Shown here piece by piece: positions 32,447 through 41,533 of a stretch of DNA of 64,000 nt. Position 1 is the first letter of the stretch. Each line of letters opens with the position of its first letter. This DNA is from Streptomyces sp. GQFP. GTDB taxonomy: Bacteria; Actinomycetota; Actinomycetes; Streptomycetales; Streptomycetaceae. Below the pieces are notes generated by a model. That model searched no databases. It saw only the letters and a program-made list of their open reading frames with translations, and was not told the DNA's origin. The stretch covers positions 930,001 to 994,000 of the forward strand of contig NZ_CP089312.1 of the NCBI RefSeq assembly GCF_021545335.1, in the 5' to 3' direction. The position numbers and the translations under genes were made by a program.

Positions 32447-34087
32447 TCACGCCCGGTTTCCGGCAGCGGCGGCCACATGGCGGCCGGCGAGGTAACCGAA
32501 CACCATCGCGGGGCCGAGCGTGCCGCCCGCACCGCCGTAGGTCATGCCGAACGGGGATGCCATGACGTTCCCCGCGGCGTACAGGCCCTCGATGGGAGCA
32601 CCGTCGAGGTCGAGGACCCGGGCGTCGGCGTCGGTGCGGGGTCCGCCCTTCGTGCCGAGCGCACCGCTGACGAGCGGGATCGCGTAGTACGGCGGCTCGT
32701 CGAGCGGGCCCAGGGTCGCCTCGGGCTTCCCCTTCAGATACGGGTCGCCCCACCACAGGTCGTGTGCGCTCTCGCCGCGGCGGAAGTCGGGGTCCTGGCC
32801 CGCGGCCGCGTACTCGTTCCACTGCCGTACGGTGGCCTCGAACCCGTCGGCCGGGATGCCGAGTTTGCCTGCGAGCTCGGCGAGGGTGGCGCCCCGGGTG
32901 AGCCACGCCGGCGGCTCCTCGCCGGCCGGGTGGGGGCCGACGGTGCCGTACCGACGCAGGTACTCCTGGTCGAACACCAGCCAGCACGGCAGGTTGGCGT
33001 AGCTGAACGTCGTGACGTCCTCGGCGTGGAAGGCGCCGCCGAACGCGTTGTAGTTCGCCGCTTCGTTGGTGAACCGCCGTCCGCGCCGGTTGACGATGAC
33101 GGAGCGTGGGCGCGTGCGGTCGGCGTTGACCATCACGCGGTTCATGTCGTTGATGCCGGGGGGCAGTTCGGCGACCGGGCTCCACCATGCCTCCCGCATG
33201 TTCCCCAGCGACGCGCCTGCCTTCATCGCCATGTAGAGGCCGTCGCCCTCGCAGGTGGGCATGGTGACCGGGTGGGTCAACGGTCCGCGCAGGAACGCCC
33301 GTTTGTACTCCTCGTTCCACTCGAAACCACCGGTCGCGAGCACCACACCGCGCCGGGCCCGCACCTCGACGCGGCCCTCCGGTGTCTCGAAGACCACACC
33401 GACGGCACGGCCGTCGTCGACGACGAGCTCGCGGGCCCGGTGCCCTGTCTCGATCGCGACACCGGCGTCCAGGCACGCCTTGAGCAGCCGGCCGACGAGC
33501 GACTGACCCCGCCCTCGCTCGTCGCGGATCTTGCGGCGCTCCAACTCCTCGGCGGCGGGCGGCTGCGGCACCGCCGCGCCGATCGGCGTCTCGCGCTGTA
33601 CCAGGTGCAGATTGCTCGCGAAGTACGGCCCCGGCGTGACCCGGTCGCTCCACTCGCCCAGCTCGTCGAACGGGAACAGCGGAGTCTCCAACGACCGGCC
33701 GCCCTGCGGCTTCCCGCCCGGATGCTCGGCGTGGTAGTCCGGGAACCCCTCGGCCACATAGAACTCCGTACGGGCCTTGGCGTCCAGGAAGCGGACCATC
33801 TCCGGGCCCGCCTCCACGTAGGCGCGCACGAGACGCTCGTCAAGCATGCCGCGGGACAGCGACATGATGTAGGTGAAGGCGTCCTCGGCGCTGTCCTCGA
33901 CGCCGACACCGGGCATCAGCGGATTGTTCGGAATCCAGACGTTTCCGCCGGACCACGCGGTCGTGCCCCCCACCTGGTCGGCCTTCTCGAAGAGGCCGAC
34001 GGAGGCACCTTCCGTGGCCGCGATGAACGCTGCGGTCAGTCCCGCCGCACCACTGCCCAGTACGAGCACGTCATACGGTCCAGCCAT
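32447..34087 (-). CDS. FAD-binding dehydrogenase, KstD-like (3-ketosteroid delta-1-dehydrogenase family)
   Basis: A 546-residue flavoprotein of the fumarate reductase/KstD family. The N-terminal FAD fold is YDVLVLGSGAAGLTAAFIAATEGASVGLFEK (quoted to family motif only, residues about 5-35). It has the GGTTAWSGGNVWIPNN motif common to KstD proteins, a central catalytic-type domain, and a C-terminal YGGAGGTLGPAMVFGYLAGRH segment matching the KstD YxGxGxTLGPAMxFG motif with its tyrosine and glycines. ATG at 34087 has GGAGG 7 nt upstream. KstD enzymes desaturate ring A of 3-ketosteroids; related flavoproteins act on other cyclic ketones, so a steroid substrate is plausible, not proven. Confidence 0.87.
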   Translation of the reverse strand: MAGPYDVLVLGSGAAGLTAAFIAATEGASVGLFEKADQVGGTTAWSGGNVWIPNNPLMPGVGVEDSAEDAFTYIMSLSRGMLDERLVRAYVEAGPEMVRFLDAKARTEFYVAEGFPDYHAEHPGGKPQGGRSLETPLFPFDELGEWSDRVTPGPYFASNLHLVQRETPIGAAVPQPPAAEELERRKIRDERGRGQSLVGRLLKACLDAGVAIETGHRARELVVDDGRAVGVVFETPEGRVEVRARRGVVLATGGFEWNEEYKRAFLRGPLTHPVTMPTCEGDGLYMAMKAGASLGNMREAWWSPVAELPPGINDMNRVMVNADRTRPRSVIVNRRGRRFTNEAANYNAFGGAFHAEDVTTFSYANLPCWLVFDQEYLRRYGTVGPHPAGEEPPAWLTRGATLAELAGKLGIPADGFEATVRQWNEYAAAGQDPDFRRGESAHDLWWGDPYLKGKPEATLGPLDEPPYYAIPLVSGALGTKGGPRTDADARVLDLDGAPIEGLYAAGNVMASPFGMTYGGAGGTLGPAMVFGYLAGRHVAAAAGNRA

Positions 34088-34640
34088 GGTGATACCTCCG
34101 GATGAGCACGCGCCGAGGCAGTCGCTCCGGCGGGGGGCGGGTCAAGGGGGGCGGCGGTGGGCAGAGGGCGTTCGGCTCCGGAGGCCGCGTATACAGGGCA
34201 CGCGCGGCCTGGCGTGCTGACGTCCGTCTTGGGGCGGCTGGGCGCTCATCCCGCGCGGCGCCGCCGAGTTCGCCTCGCGCGCGATCCGGCTGCCATCGGC
34301 TGCCGGTCGAACACCACCTTCCCCCGAGAGACAGAGTCGTCAGAAGAAGCGAAGCGCATTCACGCACTATGCAACAAGATGCCACAACATTCGATGAACA
34401 TCGTGTCAGATCGCTGTCGAACGGACAAGACCCGAGGCGGGCATTCCGTCACGCGCGTCCCAGTGCCGTCCCGCACCGCCGACCCACGGCGGGCGGTCGA
34501 CCGTGCGGCCGACCACGGCCGGTCCCGGCGCACCAAGAGCAGGTCGTCCAGGATGCGCCGCCCGATCGGCTCGCGTCTCCCCCGGCTACCGCCGCCCGGG
34601 AGGTGCCCCGGCCGGGAGTGCCGGCCGCATCAAGGACCGG
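34088..34640. other. Long non-coding stretch with a possible regulatory site
   Basis: 553 nt between the tandem TetR gene (3' end) and the KstD-like gene (5' end), both minus strand. A lower-GC patch at about 34320-34430 probably holds the promoter of the flavoprotein-ligase operon. It contains TGTCAGAT at 34404-34411, a weaker match to the GTCAGA-type operators because the left half is shifted by one base. No coding sequence was recognised. Confidence 0.4.
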
Positions 34641-36005
34641 CTACGCGGACTTCTTCGCGGTGGAGGCACCGGCACGGCGGCGGGAGACCGGTGTGCCGTT
34701 CAGCAGCCCCCGTTCGACGAAGAGGGCCACGATCTCGATCACTTCGTCCTCGCTCGCCCCGCGGGCCCCTTCAGGAACGGCCACGGGCACCTGCTCCAGC
34801 ATGACGTGCAGCAGCAGCACCGCTGCCTTGATGTCCACCGGGTACGGACGCTCCAGGTGGCCCAGGACTGTGGCGAGGGCCGCCTCCAAGGCGTGACTCA
34901 CCTGGATCGACAAGGAGGTCAGGGTCGGGTCCTCGGGCTGCCGCTCCGTCCACACCCGGATGACCCCCAGGTAGCGTTTGTGGACCGGCAGGTAGGCGCG
35001 CAGCCAGGTCCGCAGAGCGGTAGGGGCGTCGGGGCCGGGACGGATGTCCGCGAACCGCGCAAACACCTCGACCAGGTCCTCGCACGCCGTTTCCGCGACG
35101 GCCGTCAGAAGGTCGAGCTTGTCGCGGAAGTACTTGTAGAAGGTGCCCCGGGCGAAGCCCGCCTCAGCCACGACGACATCGATGTTCGCGGCGTGGTAGC
35201 CGCGGACGGCGAAAATACGGCACGCGGCGTCGATCAGTTCCTCGACCGTGCGGCGGGCTCGTGGGCTCAGGTCGTCGAACCTGTCGGCCCGCGCCCGCGG
35301 CAGCGTCTCGGGCAACGCCTGCCGCGCCGTCTCCCCCGACTCCAGCTCCAGACTGGCCAGCGCCTGGGCCGGTGTCCCGGGGAACAGCACCAGCTGGACG
35401 ACCACGGCGAGGCCGTCCAGCAGCGCGTCCTGGTCCAGCCCGGCGGTCACCGGCGAATGCCGCAGGTAGTTGAACCGGGTGACCAGAGCCTCCAGGGCGG
35501 CCGCCGCGTGCGACAGCTCCAGACCCTCGACTCCGGAGGACTCCAGGCGCCCCGTGACCCGGGCCGCGTAGGCGTCGACGAACTTGTTGATCATGGGCTT
35601 CAGTGACGTCTCCGCGGAGTCGACATGGGCCCACTGGGCAAACATGGTGGCGTACTTGTCGTACACCCAGGCCCATTCGCCCAGCCACCAGTGGAGGTTG
35701 TCGAAACCCTGCGGGTCGGCCCCCAGCGGGCCGAGGCGCCGGACCACGCGCATGAGCGCCGAACCGCACTCCTCCATCAGCTCGATGAAGATCTCGTCCT
35801 TGCTGCCGAAGTACTGGTAGAGCGTGGCCCGGGAGATGCCCGCGGCCTTGGCGATGTCGTCCACCGACGTCTCGTGGAAGCTGCGGGCGGCGAAGAGTTC
35901 GAGCGTGACATCCACGATGCGCTGGCGCGTCCGCGCGCCGCGCTCGCCTACGACAGGACTGCTCGGGCCATAGCTCGCCCGCCGGAAAATCTCCTCGCTG
36001 GACAT
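34641..36005 (-). CDS. Tandem TetR regulator with two DNA-binding domains
   Basis: A 454-residue protein made of two TetR units. Unit 1 has a helix-turn-helix at about residues 26-73 (IVDVTLELFAARSFHETSVD, IAKAAGISRATLYQYF) and a ligand-type domain to about 225. Unit 2 has a second, divergent HTH at about 251-298 (LIDAACRIFAVRGYHAANID, VVAEAGFARGTFYKYF) and a C-terminal domain. A typical TetR has about 200 residues and dimerises, so one chain could form an intramolecular pseudo-dimer or bridge two operators. ATG at 36005 lies 4 nt after a small upstream ORF. It sits in the middle of the catabolic cluster whose promoters carry GTCAGA-type sites and is the best candidate for binding them. Confidence 0.9.
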   Translation of the reverse strand: MSSEEIFRRASYGPSSPVVGERGARTRQRIVDVTLELFAARSFHETSVDDIAKAAGISRATLYQYFGSKDEIFIELMEECGSALMRVVRRLGPLGADPQGFDNLHWWLGEWAWVYDKYATMFAQWAHVDSAETSLKPMINKFVDAYAARVTGRLESSGVEGLELSHAAAALEALVTRFNYLRHSPVTAGLDQDALLDGLAVVVQLVLFPGTPAQALASLELESGETARQALPETLPRARADRFDDLSPRARRTVEELIDAACRIFAVRGYHAANIDVVVAEAGFARGTFYKYFRDKLDLLTAVAETACEDLVEVFARFADIRPGPDAPTALRTWLRAYLPVHKRYLGVIRVWTERQPEDPTLTSLSIQVSHALEAALATVLGHLERPYPVDIKAAVLLLHVMLEQVPVAVPEGARGASEDEVIEIVALFVERGLLNGTPVSRRRAGASTAKKSA

Positions 36006-36009
36006 GGCC

Positions 36010-36126
36010 TCAGCACAGCCCCGGCTCGGACGCCTGAGCGGGCGCGCCGGGCGCCGCTCCCGGGGCGACCCTGTCCTTCTGTACCAGGGGCACTCCGCGT
36101 TCGAGGCGTTCGAGCATTTCCGACAT
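36010..36126 (-). CDS. Hypothetical 38-residue leader peptide upstream of tandem TetR
   Basis: A short ORF, MSEMLERLERGVPLVQKDRV then an Ala/Pro/Gly-rich tail ending GLC, begins at ATG 36126 with GAGGGAG 5-6 nt upstream, a much better ribosome-binding site than that of the TetR gene itself. Its TGA is 4 nt before the TetR ATG, which suggests translational coupling. I do not recognise a family. The 243 nt further upstream, to the dioxygenase stop at 36370, show nothing recognisable. Confidence 0.35.
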   Translation of the reverse strand: MSEMLERLERGVPLVQKDRVAPGAAPGAPAQASEPGLC

Positions 36127-36369
36127 CCCACTCCCTCGCTTCGGACAGTTCCGGTCGGCGGCCACGCCCCGAGAAGGGGCGTCGTGCCGTGCCGGCTCCT
36201 GGACCAGCCTACCGTGACGGGTGCGTCAGACCACACCCACGGCAGGTGACGCACGTTCCCCGCCGCCAAAGGACACACGGCGTCGGCACGACCGCGTCCG
36301 GGCTCCGCCTCGGGACATCGGCAGAGTCCGTCCCGCCGCGGGCCGCAGGCAGTGCGCCGGGCGCGGCCC

Positions 36370-37239
36370 CTAGTCGCGGCTGTGAGTCGTCGACGCCGCG
36401 ACTCCCATGCCCGTGATCCAGTCGGGGACCGGCTCGTAGGCGATGGTCTCCAGGCCAACTCCGCCCGCCGCGGCGGCGGTCAGCCAGGTACGGACCTCGT
36501 TGCCGCCGACACCGGCCCGTTCGGTCGCGTGGTCGACGAGTTCGACGAGTTCCTTCTCGTCCCAGTCGGCGAGCGCACGCAGCAGCGCCTGGTCCCACTC
36601 GGGGCGGACTTTGCGTTTCGCCGCTTCCGCCCCTTCGGAGATCAGCCGGGCCCGCTCCTCGTCGCTCAGATCGTACGTATCCACCTCAAGGCTGGGGGGC
36701 GAGTGGGAGAGCCCGCCGCTGCCGATGACCAGGACCCGGCCCCCCTGCCGGTCGAGGAACCCGCCGATCGCGCGGCCGAACGCGAGCACACGCGCAGCCG
36801 ACGGAAGGGGCGGGGTGGCGCAGTTGACAGCGACCGGGACGACCGGTGTCACGTCGAGGCCCCCCAGGAGGACACGCAGCGGCTGCGCGAAGGCGTGATC
36901 GAACTCCACGTCGCGGCAGACACTGACATCGAAGTTCTTCGCGAGGAGATCCTCGACGAGGCCACGAGCGATGCCCTCGGGCACCTTGAGGCGCGCGCTG
37001 GGATGCCCCGCCTCGGCCATGATCCCGGCGGAGAGGGCGACGGCGAAGGCCGGGACGATCTCCCGGAACGTACGACGGTGATCGCCACCGACCAGCACCA
37101 CGCAGTCGGGCGCGAAGTCGGCCACGCGGCGCCGCGCTTCCTCCAGACCGGCACGGAACCCGAGCCCCTGGACGTGTTGCTCGTCGCGCTCCATACCGGG
37201 GCTGTGGCTGGCGCAGACGACCAGCTTCTCGGTTGCCAT
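36370..37239 (-). CDS. Class III extradiol ring-cleavage dioxygenase (MhpB-like)
   Basis: A 289-residue LigB-type dioxygenase that would meta-cleave a catechol with Fe(II). It opens MATEKLVVCASHSPGM, with the SHSPGM iron-site motif. VEFDHAF places a histidine at 115 and GSGGLSHSPP one at 179, the same numbers as the catalytic His115 and His179 of E. coli MhpB (2,3-dihydroxyphenylpropionate 1,2-dioxygenase). ATG at 37239 has AAGGGG upstream. It is the last gene of the meta-cleavage operon. Substrate is probably a 3-substituted catechol, possibly with a propionate or larger side chain. Confidence 0.92.
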   Translation of the reverse strand: MATEKLVVCASHSPGMERDEQHVQGLGFRAGLEEARRRVADFAPDCVVLVGGDHRRTFREIVPAFAVALSAGIMAEAGHPSARLKVPEGIARGLVEDLLAKNFDVSVCRDVEFDHAFAQPLRVLLGGLDVTPVVPVAVNCATPPLPSAARVLAFGRAIGGFLDRQGGRVLVIGSGGLSHSPPSLEVDTYDLSDEERARLISEGAEAAKRKVRPEWDQALLRALADWDEKELVELVDHATERAGVGGNEVRTWLTAAAAGGVGLETIAYEPVPDWITGMGVAASTTHSRD

Positions 37240-37255
37240 GGAATACCCCTTCCCG

Positions 37256-38713
37256 TCAGCCGAGGACGAACGGGTCACGGGTGTTGCCGGTGGTCTCGAT
37301 CCATACGGCCTTGTCCTCCAGGTACTCCCCCAGCCCCTCGGTGCCGTTCTCCCGGCCGAAGCCGCTGTTCTTGACCCCGCCGAACGGCATCGCGTAGTTG
37401 AGCGTCCGGTAGGCGTTGACCCAGACCGTTCCCACCTGCAGCCGCTTGGTCATCCGGAAGACCCGTCGGACGTCAGCTGTCCAGATCCCCGCCGCGAGGC
37501 CGTAGCGGGAACTGTTCGCGAGCGCCACCGCCTCCCCTTCGTCCTTGAAGCGCAGCACGCTGAGGACCGGCCCGAAGATCTCGTCCTGGCAGACGGCGGC
37601 CTCGTTGGTGACGTCCGTGATGATCGTGGGCTCGAAGAAGAGGCCCCCCATCCCCCGGTCGCCACCGCCGGCCCGGATCGTCGCGCCGTCGGACCGGGCG
37701 GACTCCACGAAGCCACGGATCTTGTCCAGTTGCCCCGGGAAGCAGATGGGCCCCATTTCGGTCTCCGGTGCCTTCGGGTCCCCCATCGTGATGGTCGCCG
37801 CGCGGCTCGCCACCCTGGCGACCACCTCGTCGTAGACCTCTTCGTGGATCAGTGCGCGGGAGCCCGCGATGCAGGTCTGTCCGGCGGCCGCGAAGATGCC
37901 CGCGATCAGTCCGTTGGCGGCGGCTTCGAGGTCGGCGTCGGGGAAGACGATGTTGGCGGACTTGCCGCCCAACTCCAGTGTGGAGGGGGCCAGGTGCTGC
38001 GCGGCCGCGCTCGCGACCGCGGCGCCGGTGACCTCGGAGCCGGTGAACGACACCCGGTCCACGTCCGGGTTCGCGACCAGCCACTCGCCCACCTGCCGCG
38101 AGGCGCCGCTGACCGTGTTGAAGACGCCCGGGGGGAATCCCGCGCGCTCGAACAGCTCCGCCAGGCGCAGGATCGATACGGGGGCCTGCTCAGAGGGTTT
38201 GGCCACGACGGTGCAGCCGGCGGCGAGCGCGGGCGCCAGCTTGAAGGTGAGCAGCAGCAGGGGTGAGTTCCAGGGCAGGATCGCGGCCACCACACCCACC
38301 GGCGCACGGCTCACGTAGCCGAAGAAGTCGGGGCGTCCGGTGTCCACCACCCGGCCCTCGATCTTGTCGGCGAGGCCCGCGTAGTAGTCGTAGTACGCCG
38401 GCAGCGCCTGCAACTGGCCGGACATCTCCCGGAGCAGTTTGCCGTTGTCCCGGGTCTCGCAGAGAGCCAGGTCGTCCCCCGCCTCCGAGATGAGTTCGCC
38501 CAGCCGCCGCAGGAGCCGGGCCCGTTCGCGGCCCGGCATCGCACCCCACTCGCCGTCGAAGGCCGCGCGCGCCGCGTTCACGGCGTCGGCGACGTCCTGT
38601 TCGGTCGCTTCCGCGACCTCGGCCCACGGTTCACCGGTGTAGGGATCGACCGTCGTGAAAGTCGTCCGGCCCGGGCGCGGTTCGCCGCCGATCGTCATTC
38701 CGAAGCGTTCCAT
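37256..38713 (-). CDS. Aldehyde dehydrogenase in meta-cleavage operon
   Basis: A 485-residue non-acylating aldehyde dehydrogenase: PWNSPLLLLTFKLAPAL cofactor region, Glu in LELGGKSANI, catalytic Cys in AAGQTCIAGS, and GGVKNSGFGRENG near the C-terminus. ATG at 38713. Classical mhp operons have a CoA-acylating dehydrogenase (MhpF) at this step. A non-acylating one instead implies that the aldehyde released by the adjacent HpaI-type aldolase is oxidised to a free acid, as succinic semialdehyde is in homoprotocatechuate breakdown, or that the enzyme acts on the ring-cleavage semialdehyde directly. Confidence 0.92.
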   Translation of the reverse strand: MERFGMTIGGEPRPGRTTFTTVDPYTGEPWAEVAEATEQDVADAVNAARAAFDGEWGAMPGRERARLLRRLGELISEAGDDLALCETRDNGKLLREMSGQLQALPAYYDYYAGLADKIEGRVVDTGRPDFFGYVSRAPVGVVAAILPWNSPLLLLTFKLAPALAAGCTVVAKPSEQAPVSILRLAELFERAGFPPGVFNTVSGASRQVGEWLVANPDVDRVSFTGSEVTGAAVASAAAQHLAPSTLELGGKSANIVFPDADLEAAANGLIAGIFAAAGQTCIAGSRALIHEEVYDEVVARVASRAATITMGDPKAPETEMGPICFPGQLDKIRGFVESARSDGATIRAGGGDRGMGGLFFEPTIITDVTNEAAVCQDEIFGPVLSVLRFKDEGEAVALANSSRYGLAAGIWTADVRRVFRMTKRLQVGTVWVNAYRTLNYAMPFGGVKNSGFGRENGTEGLGEYLEDKAVWIETTGNTRDPFVLG

Positions 38714-38759
38714 GTGTCTTCTCTCAACTCGACGAGATGGTCGGGGCCGGTTCCGTGGT

Positions 38760-39527
38760 TCAGCGGTATCGGGCGGCGAGTTCCTCGCTTCCGCGGGCGA
38801 GCAGCGCCACATCGGCGCCGACGAGGACGAACCGGGCGCCCAGGTCGATGAGCCCGCGTGCCCGTGACTCCTGGAACGCGTTGACACCCGCCGGTTTGCC
38901 GAGCGCGCTGATGGTCTTGACGGCGTCGTCGACGGCTGCCACGACGGCCGGATGATCCGGTTTCCCGAGGTGTCCCATCGACGCTGCCAGGTCGGCGGGC
39001 CCGATGAAGACCCCGTCGATCCCGTCCACGGCGACGATCTCCTCGATCGCCTCGATCCCTCGCCGGGACTCGATCTGGACGGTCAGGCAGATCCCGGCGT
39101 CCGCTGTCGGCAGGTAGTCGGAGACACGGTTCCATCGCGACGCCCGGGCCAGTGCGCTGCCGACACCTCGCACGCCGGCCGGGGGGTACCGCGTGGCTCG
39201 TACGAGTTCCTGGGCCTGGTCCGCCGACTCGACCATCGGGATCAGCAGGTTCCGCACCCCGATGTCGAGGAACTGTTTGATCATGACCGTGTCACCGACA
39301 GGCGGTCTGACCACGACGTGCACGTCGTACGCGGCGCACGCCTGCAGTTGGGGAAGCAGGGAACGGACGTCGTTCGGCGCGTGCTCGCTGTCGATCAGCA
39401 GCCAGTCGATGCCGCTGCCGGCGCAGATCTCCGCCACCAGAGGGCTGCCCGAGGCGACCCACATCCCGATCTGCGGTGTGCCACCCCGCAGTGCCTCCGC
39501 GAAGGAGGCGCGATCAGTCGCGGACAT
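38760..39527 (-). CDS. HpcH/HpaI family class II aldolase
   Basis: A 255-residue metal-dependent aldolase that splits 4-hydroxy-2-oxoacids into pyruvate and an aldehyde. Typical motifs are [27 protein letters not shown] (catalytic His), the metal ligand Glu in [15 protein letters not shown] and Asp in [17 protein letters not shown] at 39527 has GGGGGAGG upstream and overlaps the 3' end of the hydratase gene by 14 nt, showing tight coupling. It takes the place held by MhpE (DmpG type) in canonical phenylpropionate operons. Confidence 0.93.
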   Translation of the reverse strand: MSATDRASFAEALRGGTPQIGMWVASGSPLVAEICAGSGIDWLLIDSEHAPNDVRSLLPQLQACAAYDVHVVVRPPVGDTVMIKQFLDIGVRNLLIPMVESADQAQELVRATRYPPAGVRGVGSALARASRWNRVSDYLPTADAGICLTVQIESRRGIEAIEEIVAVDGIDGVFIGPADLAASMGHLGKPDHPAVVAAVDDAVKTISALGKPAGVNAFQESRARGLIDLGARFVLVGADVALLARGSEELAARYR

Positions 39528-40401
39528 CGGGCGCCTCCCCCATGAACCGGCACGTGATGTTGCCCAGCGGGCCGAAGTCGGCGTGGAAGGTGTCACCGTC
39601 GTAGGCGTGGACGGGGCGGGTGAAGGATCCCGCCAGGATCACCTGGCCGGGTTCCAACGACACTCCGTACGGCGCGAGCTTGTTGGCCAGCCACGCCACA
39701 CCGTTGGCCGGATGGTTGAGCACCGCCGCCGCGACCCCTGACTCCTCGATGACGCCGTTGCGGTAGAGCAGGGCGGACACCCATCGCAGGTCGGTGTCCA
39801 TCGGCCGGACGACGCGTCCGCCCAGGACGAGCCCGGCATCGGCCGCGTTGTCGGCGATGGTGTCGACGATGGTGCGGGTGTGCCCCGTCTCGGGATCGGC
39901 CATCTGCACACGCGCGTCCAGGATCTCCAGCGCCGGGGTGACGTACTCCGCGGCCCGGAGTACGTCGAACTTCGTGCACCCCGGCCCCTTCAGGCTGTCC
40001 CCCAGCACGAAGGCCAGTTCCACCTCGACCCGGGGCCTGATGAACCGGTCGTACGGGATCTCGGTGCCGTCCTCGAAGAACATGTCGTCGTACAGCGCGC
40101 CGTAGTCGGGTTCGTCGATCGACACCGCCTGCTGCATCGTCCGCGAGGTGAGGCCGATCTTGCGGCCCAGGAGCCGCCGGCCTTCGGCGCGCTTCAGGGC
40201 GACGCCGGCGTGCTGGACGGCGTAGGCGTCCTCGATCGTCATGTCCGGGTGGTCGAGGGACAGTTGACGGATCGGTGTGCGGGTGGTCTCGGCCCGGCGC
40301 AGCCGGGTGGCGATCTCGCGCACGCGCTCGTCGTCCAGGGTCCGCACGCCTTTCCCGACCGCCGCGGCCGGCCGGGCCGGAGGGGCTTCCTTCTCGCTCA
40401 T
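39514..40401 (-). CDS. 2-Oxo-enoate hydratase (MhpD/HpaH family)
   Basis: A 295-residue hydratase of the fumarylacetoacetase-like fold that adds water to 2-hydroxypenta-2,4-dienoate-type products. Visible elements are [21 protein letters not shown] and the metal-binding [13 protein letters not shown] (Glu residues), followed by EILDARV. ATG at 40401 is 7 nt after the hydrolase stop. The next gene, the aldolase, overlaps its 3' end, giving the usual hydratase-aldolase order of meta-cleavage pathways. Confidence 0.93.
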   Translation of the reverse strand: MSEKEAPPARPAAAVGKGVRTLDDERVREIATRLRRAETTRTPIRQLSLDHPDMTIEDAYAVQHAGVALKRAEGRRLLGRKIGLTSRTMQQAVSIDEPDYGALYDDMFFEDGTEIPYDRFIRPRVEVELAFVLGDSLKGPGCTKFDVLRAAEYVTPALEILDARVQMADPETGHTRTIVDTIADNAADAGLVLGGRVVRPMDTDLRWVSALLYRNGVIEESGVAAAVLNHPANGVAWLANKLAPYGVSLEPGQVILAGSFTRPVHAYDGDTFHADFGPLGNITCRFMGEAPDVRD

Positions 40402-40408
40402 CGCCCCG

Positions 40409-41296
40409 TCACTTCCCGAGCAGGAAGTCGAGGACCGCGGCGTTGAAGGTGTCCGGGTCCTCGAAGTGCGGCCAGTGCCGGACGTGCGGCATCTCCAGGA
40501 CCTCGGCGTTCGGGATGATCCCGGCGACCTGGCGGGCCGTGCTCTGGTACTCGTTGTGGTCCTTGCCCGAGGCGATCACCAGCGCGGGAGCCTCGATGGC
40601 GGCCCATTCCTCCTTCGTCAGCAGGTTCCGCGCGCGGACCTCCGCGTCTTGGAGGATCAGGACGTGGTCGATCGCCTCCCGCGTCTCGGGCAGCCGGTAG
40701 ATGGCCTGGCGCAGCGCGATCATGTCCGGGATCCGGTTTCGTTCCTCGGCGATGAGGTTCTCGAACATCGCCTTGATGGAGTCCCAGTCGGGGTTCTCGA
40801 CCGCCCGCGTCCGCTCGGCGCGGACCCGTGCCATGTTGGCGGCCGTCGCGATCAGTCCCGCCGGAGACATCAGGACCAGCTTCCCGGTGCGATCGGGGTG
40901 GGTGAGCGCGAACCGCGCCGCGACCCAGGACCCGAGCGAGGTGCCCATCAACGAGGCCTTCTCGATGCCGAGTTCGTCCATGAGTGCCGCGACGTGACGG
41001 ACGTACACGGCGATCTCGTAGTCGTGGTCCGGCTTCTCGGAGAAGCCGTTGCCCACCATGTCGACGGCGATGCAGCGGAAGTGCTTCGACAGCGGGCCGA
41101 GGTTGGACGCGAAGGTCTCCCAGTGCCCACCGGTGCCGTGCAGCATCACGATCGCGGGTGCGTCCTTGGGGCCCGCCTCGACGTAACGGGTGTCGATGCC
41201 GTCGGCCTTCACCCATGCCTGGGTGAAGGCGACATCGCGCAGCTCGGTCCAGATACTCCGGTATCCGGCGGAAGTCGTCGTCGCCTGTTCCGTCAT
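40409..41296 (-). CDS. Meta-cleavage product hydrolase (MhpC/BphD-like)
   Basis: A 295-residue alpha/beta-hydrolase: [10 protein letters not shown] oxyanion-hole loop, [12 protein letters not shown] (the xGxGxSxKP motif typical of C-C bond hydrolases), nucleophile Ser in GTSLGSW, acid Asp in SGKDHNE and base His in RHWPHFEDP. It would hydrolyse the ring-cleavage product to 2-hydroxypentadienoate and an acid. It is the first gene of the operon, whose promoter contains GTCAGA-type site E 63 nt upstream of the ATG. Confidence 0.93.
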   Translation of the reverse strand: MTEQATTTSAGYRSIWTELRDVAFTQAWVKADGIDTRYVEAGPKDAPAIVMLHGTGGHWETFASNLGPLSKHFRCIAVDMVGNGFSEKPDHDYEIAVYVRHVAALMDELGIEKASLMGTSLGSWVAARFALTHPDRTGKLVLMSPAGLIATAANMARVRAERTRAVENPDWDSIKAMFENLIAEERNRIPDMIALRQAIYRLPETREAIDHVLILQDAEVRARNLLTKEEWAAIEAPALVIASGKDHNEYQSTARQVAGIIPNAEVLEMPHVRHWPHFEDPDTFNAAVLDFLLGK

Positions 41297-41358
41297 GTCT
41301 TCTTTCTCTCCACCAAGTCAGCTCGCCCGGCAGCCAAGAGCAGCACTGCGACGCTAAC

Positions 41359-41377
41359 ATCTGACATCAGTGTCGTC
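41359..41377. promoter_or_regulatory. GTCAGA-type operator, site E
   Basis: On the minus strand this reads GACGACACTGATGTCAGAT, matching GnCA-N5-GTCAGA; the dyad is TGACA-N4-TGTCG on the plus strand. It lies in front of the meta-cleavage operon and faces the copper operon on the other side. Confidence 0.6.
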
Positions 41378-41487
41378 TATATCCTGCACAGACTGAGCTT
41401 CATCGCGGCTGGCAGCGACTCACTTCTGACGACGACGTCCCCTTGACGCGGGGTGGACCCCACTACCCATGCAGGCACCCCTCACAC

Positions 41488-41516
41488 TTGCACTCCATAC
41501 GGGTGGGGGGTATACC
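41488..41516 (+). promoter_or_regulatory. Promoter of the copZ-copA operon
   Basis: TTGCAC (41488-41493) and TATACC (41511-41516) are separated by exactly 17 nt. The spacer is filled by a G-tract operator, as in metal-sensor-controlled promoters. Confidence 0.65.
41497..41513. promoter_or_regulatory. CsoR-like copper operator, box 1
   Basis: ATACGGGTGGGGGGTAT, the reverse orientation of box 2, lies between the -35 and -10 elements. It has the TAT(A)-flanked G/C-tract typical of copper-sensing CsoR operators. Confidence 0.65.
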
Positions 41517-41533
41517 TGAGAAGCGATCACAGG

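Noticed and set aside
31661..34105. 814-codon plus-strand frame over the ligase and KstD-like genes
   Set aside because: Antisense shadow; the minus strand shows complete ligase and flavoprotein motifs.
34393..34411. Possible sixth GTCAGA-type operator upstream of the KstD-like gene
   Set aside because: The TGTCAGAT half matches but the left half is shifted by one base and it is about 300 nt from the start codon; not counted among the five.
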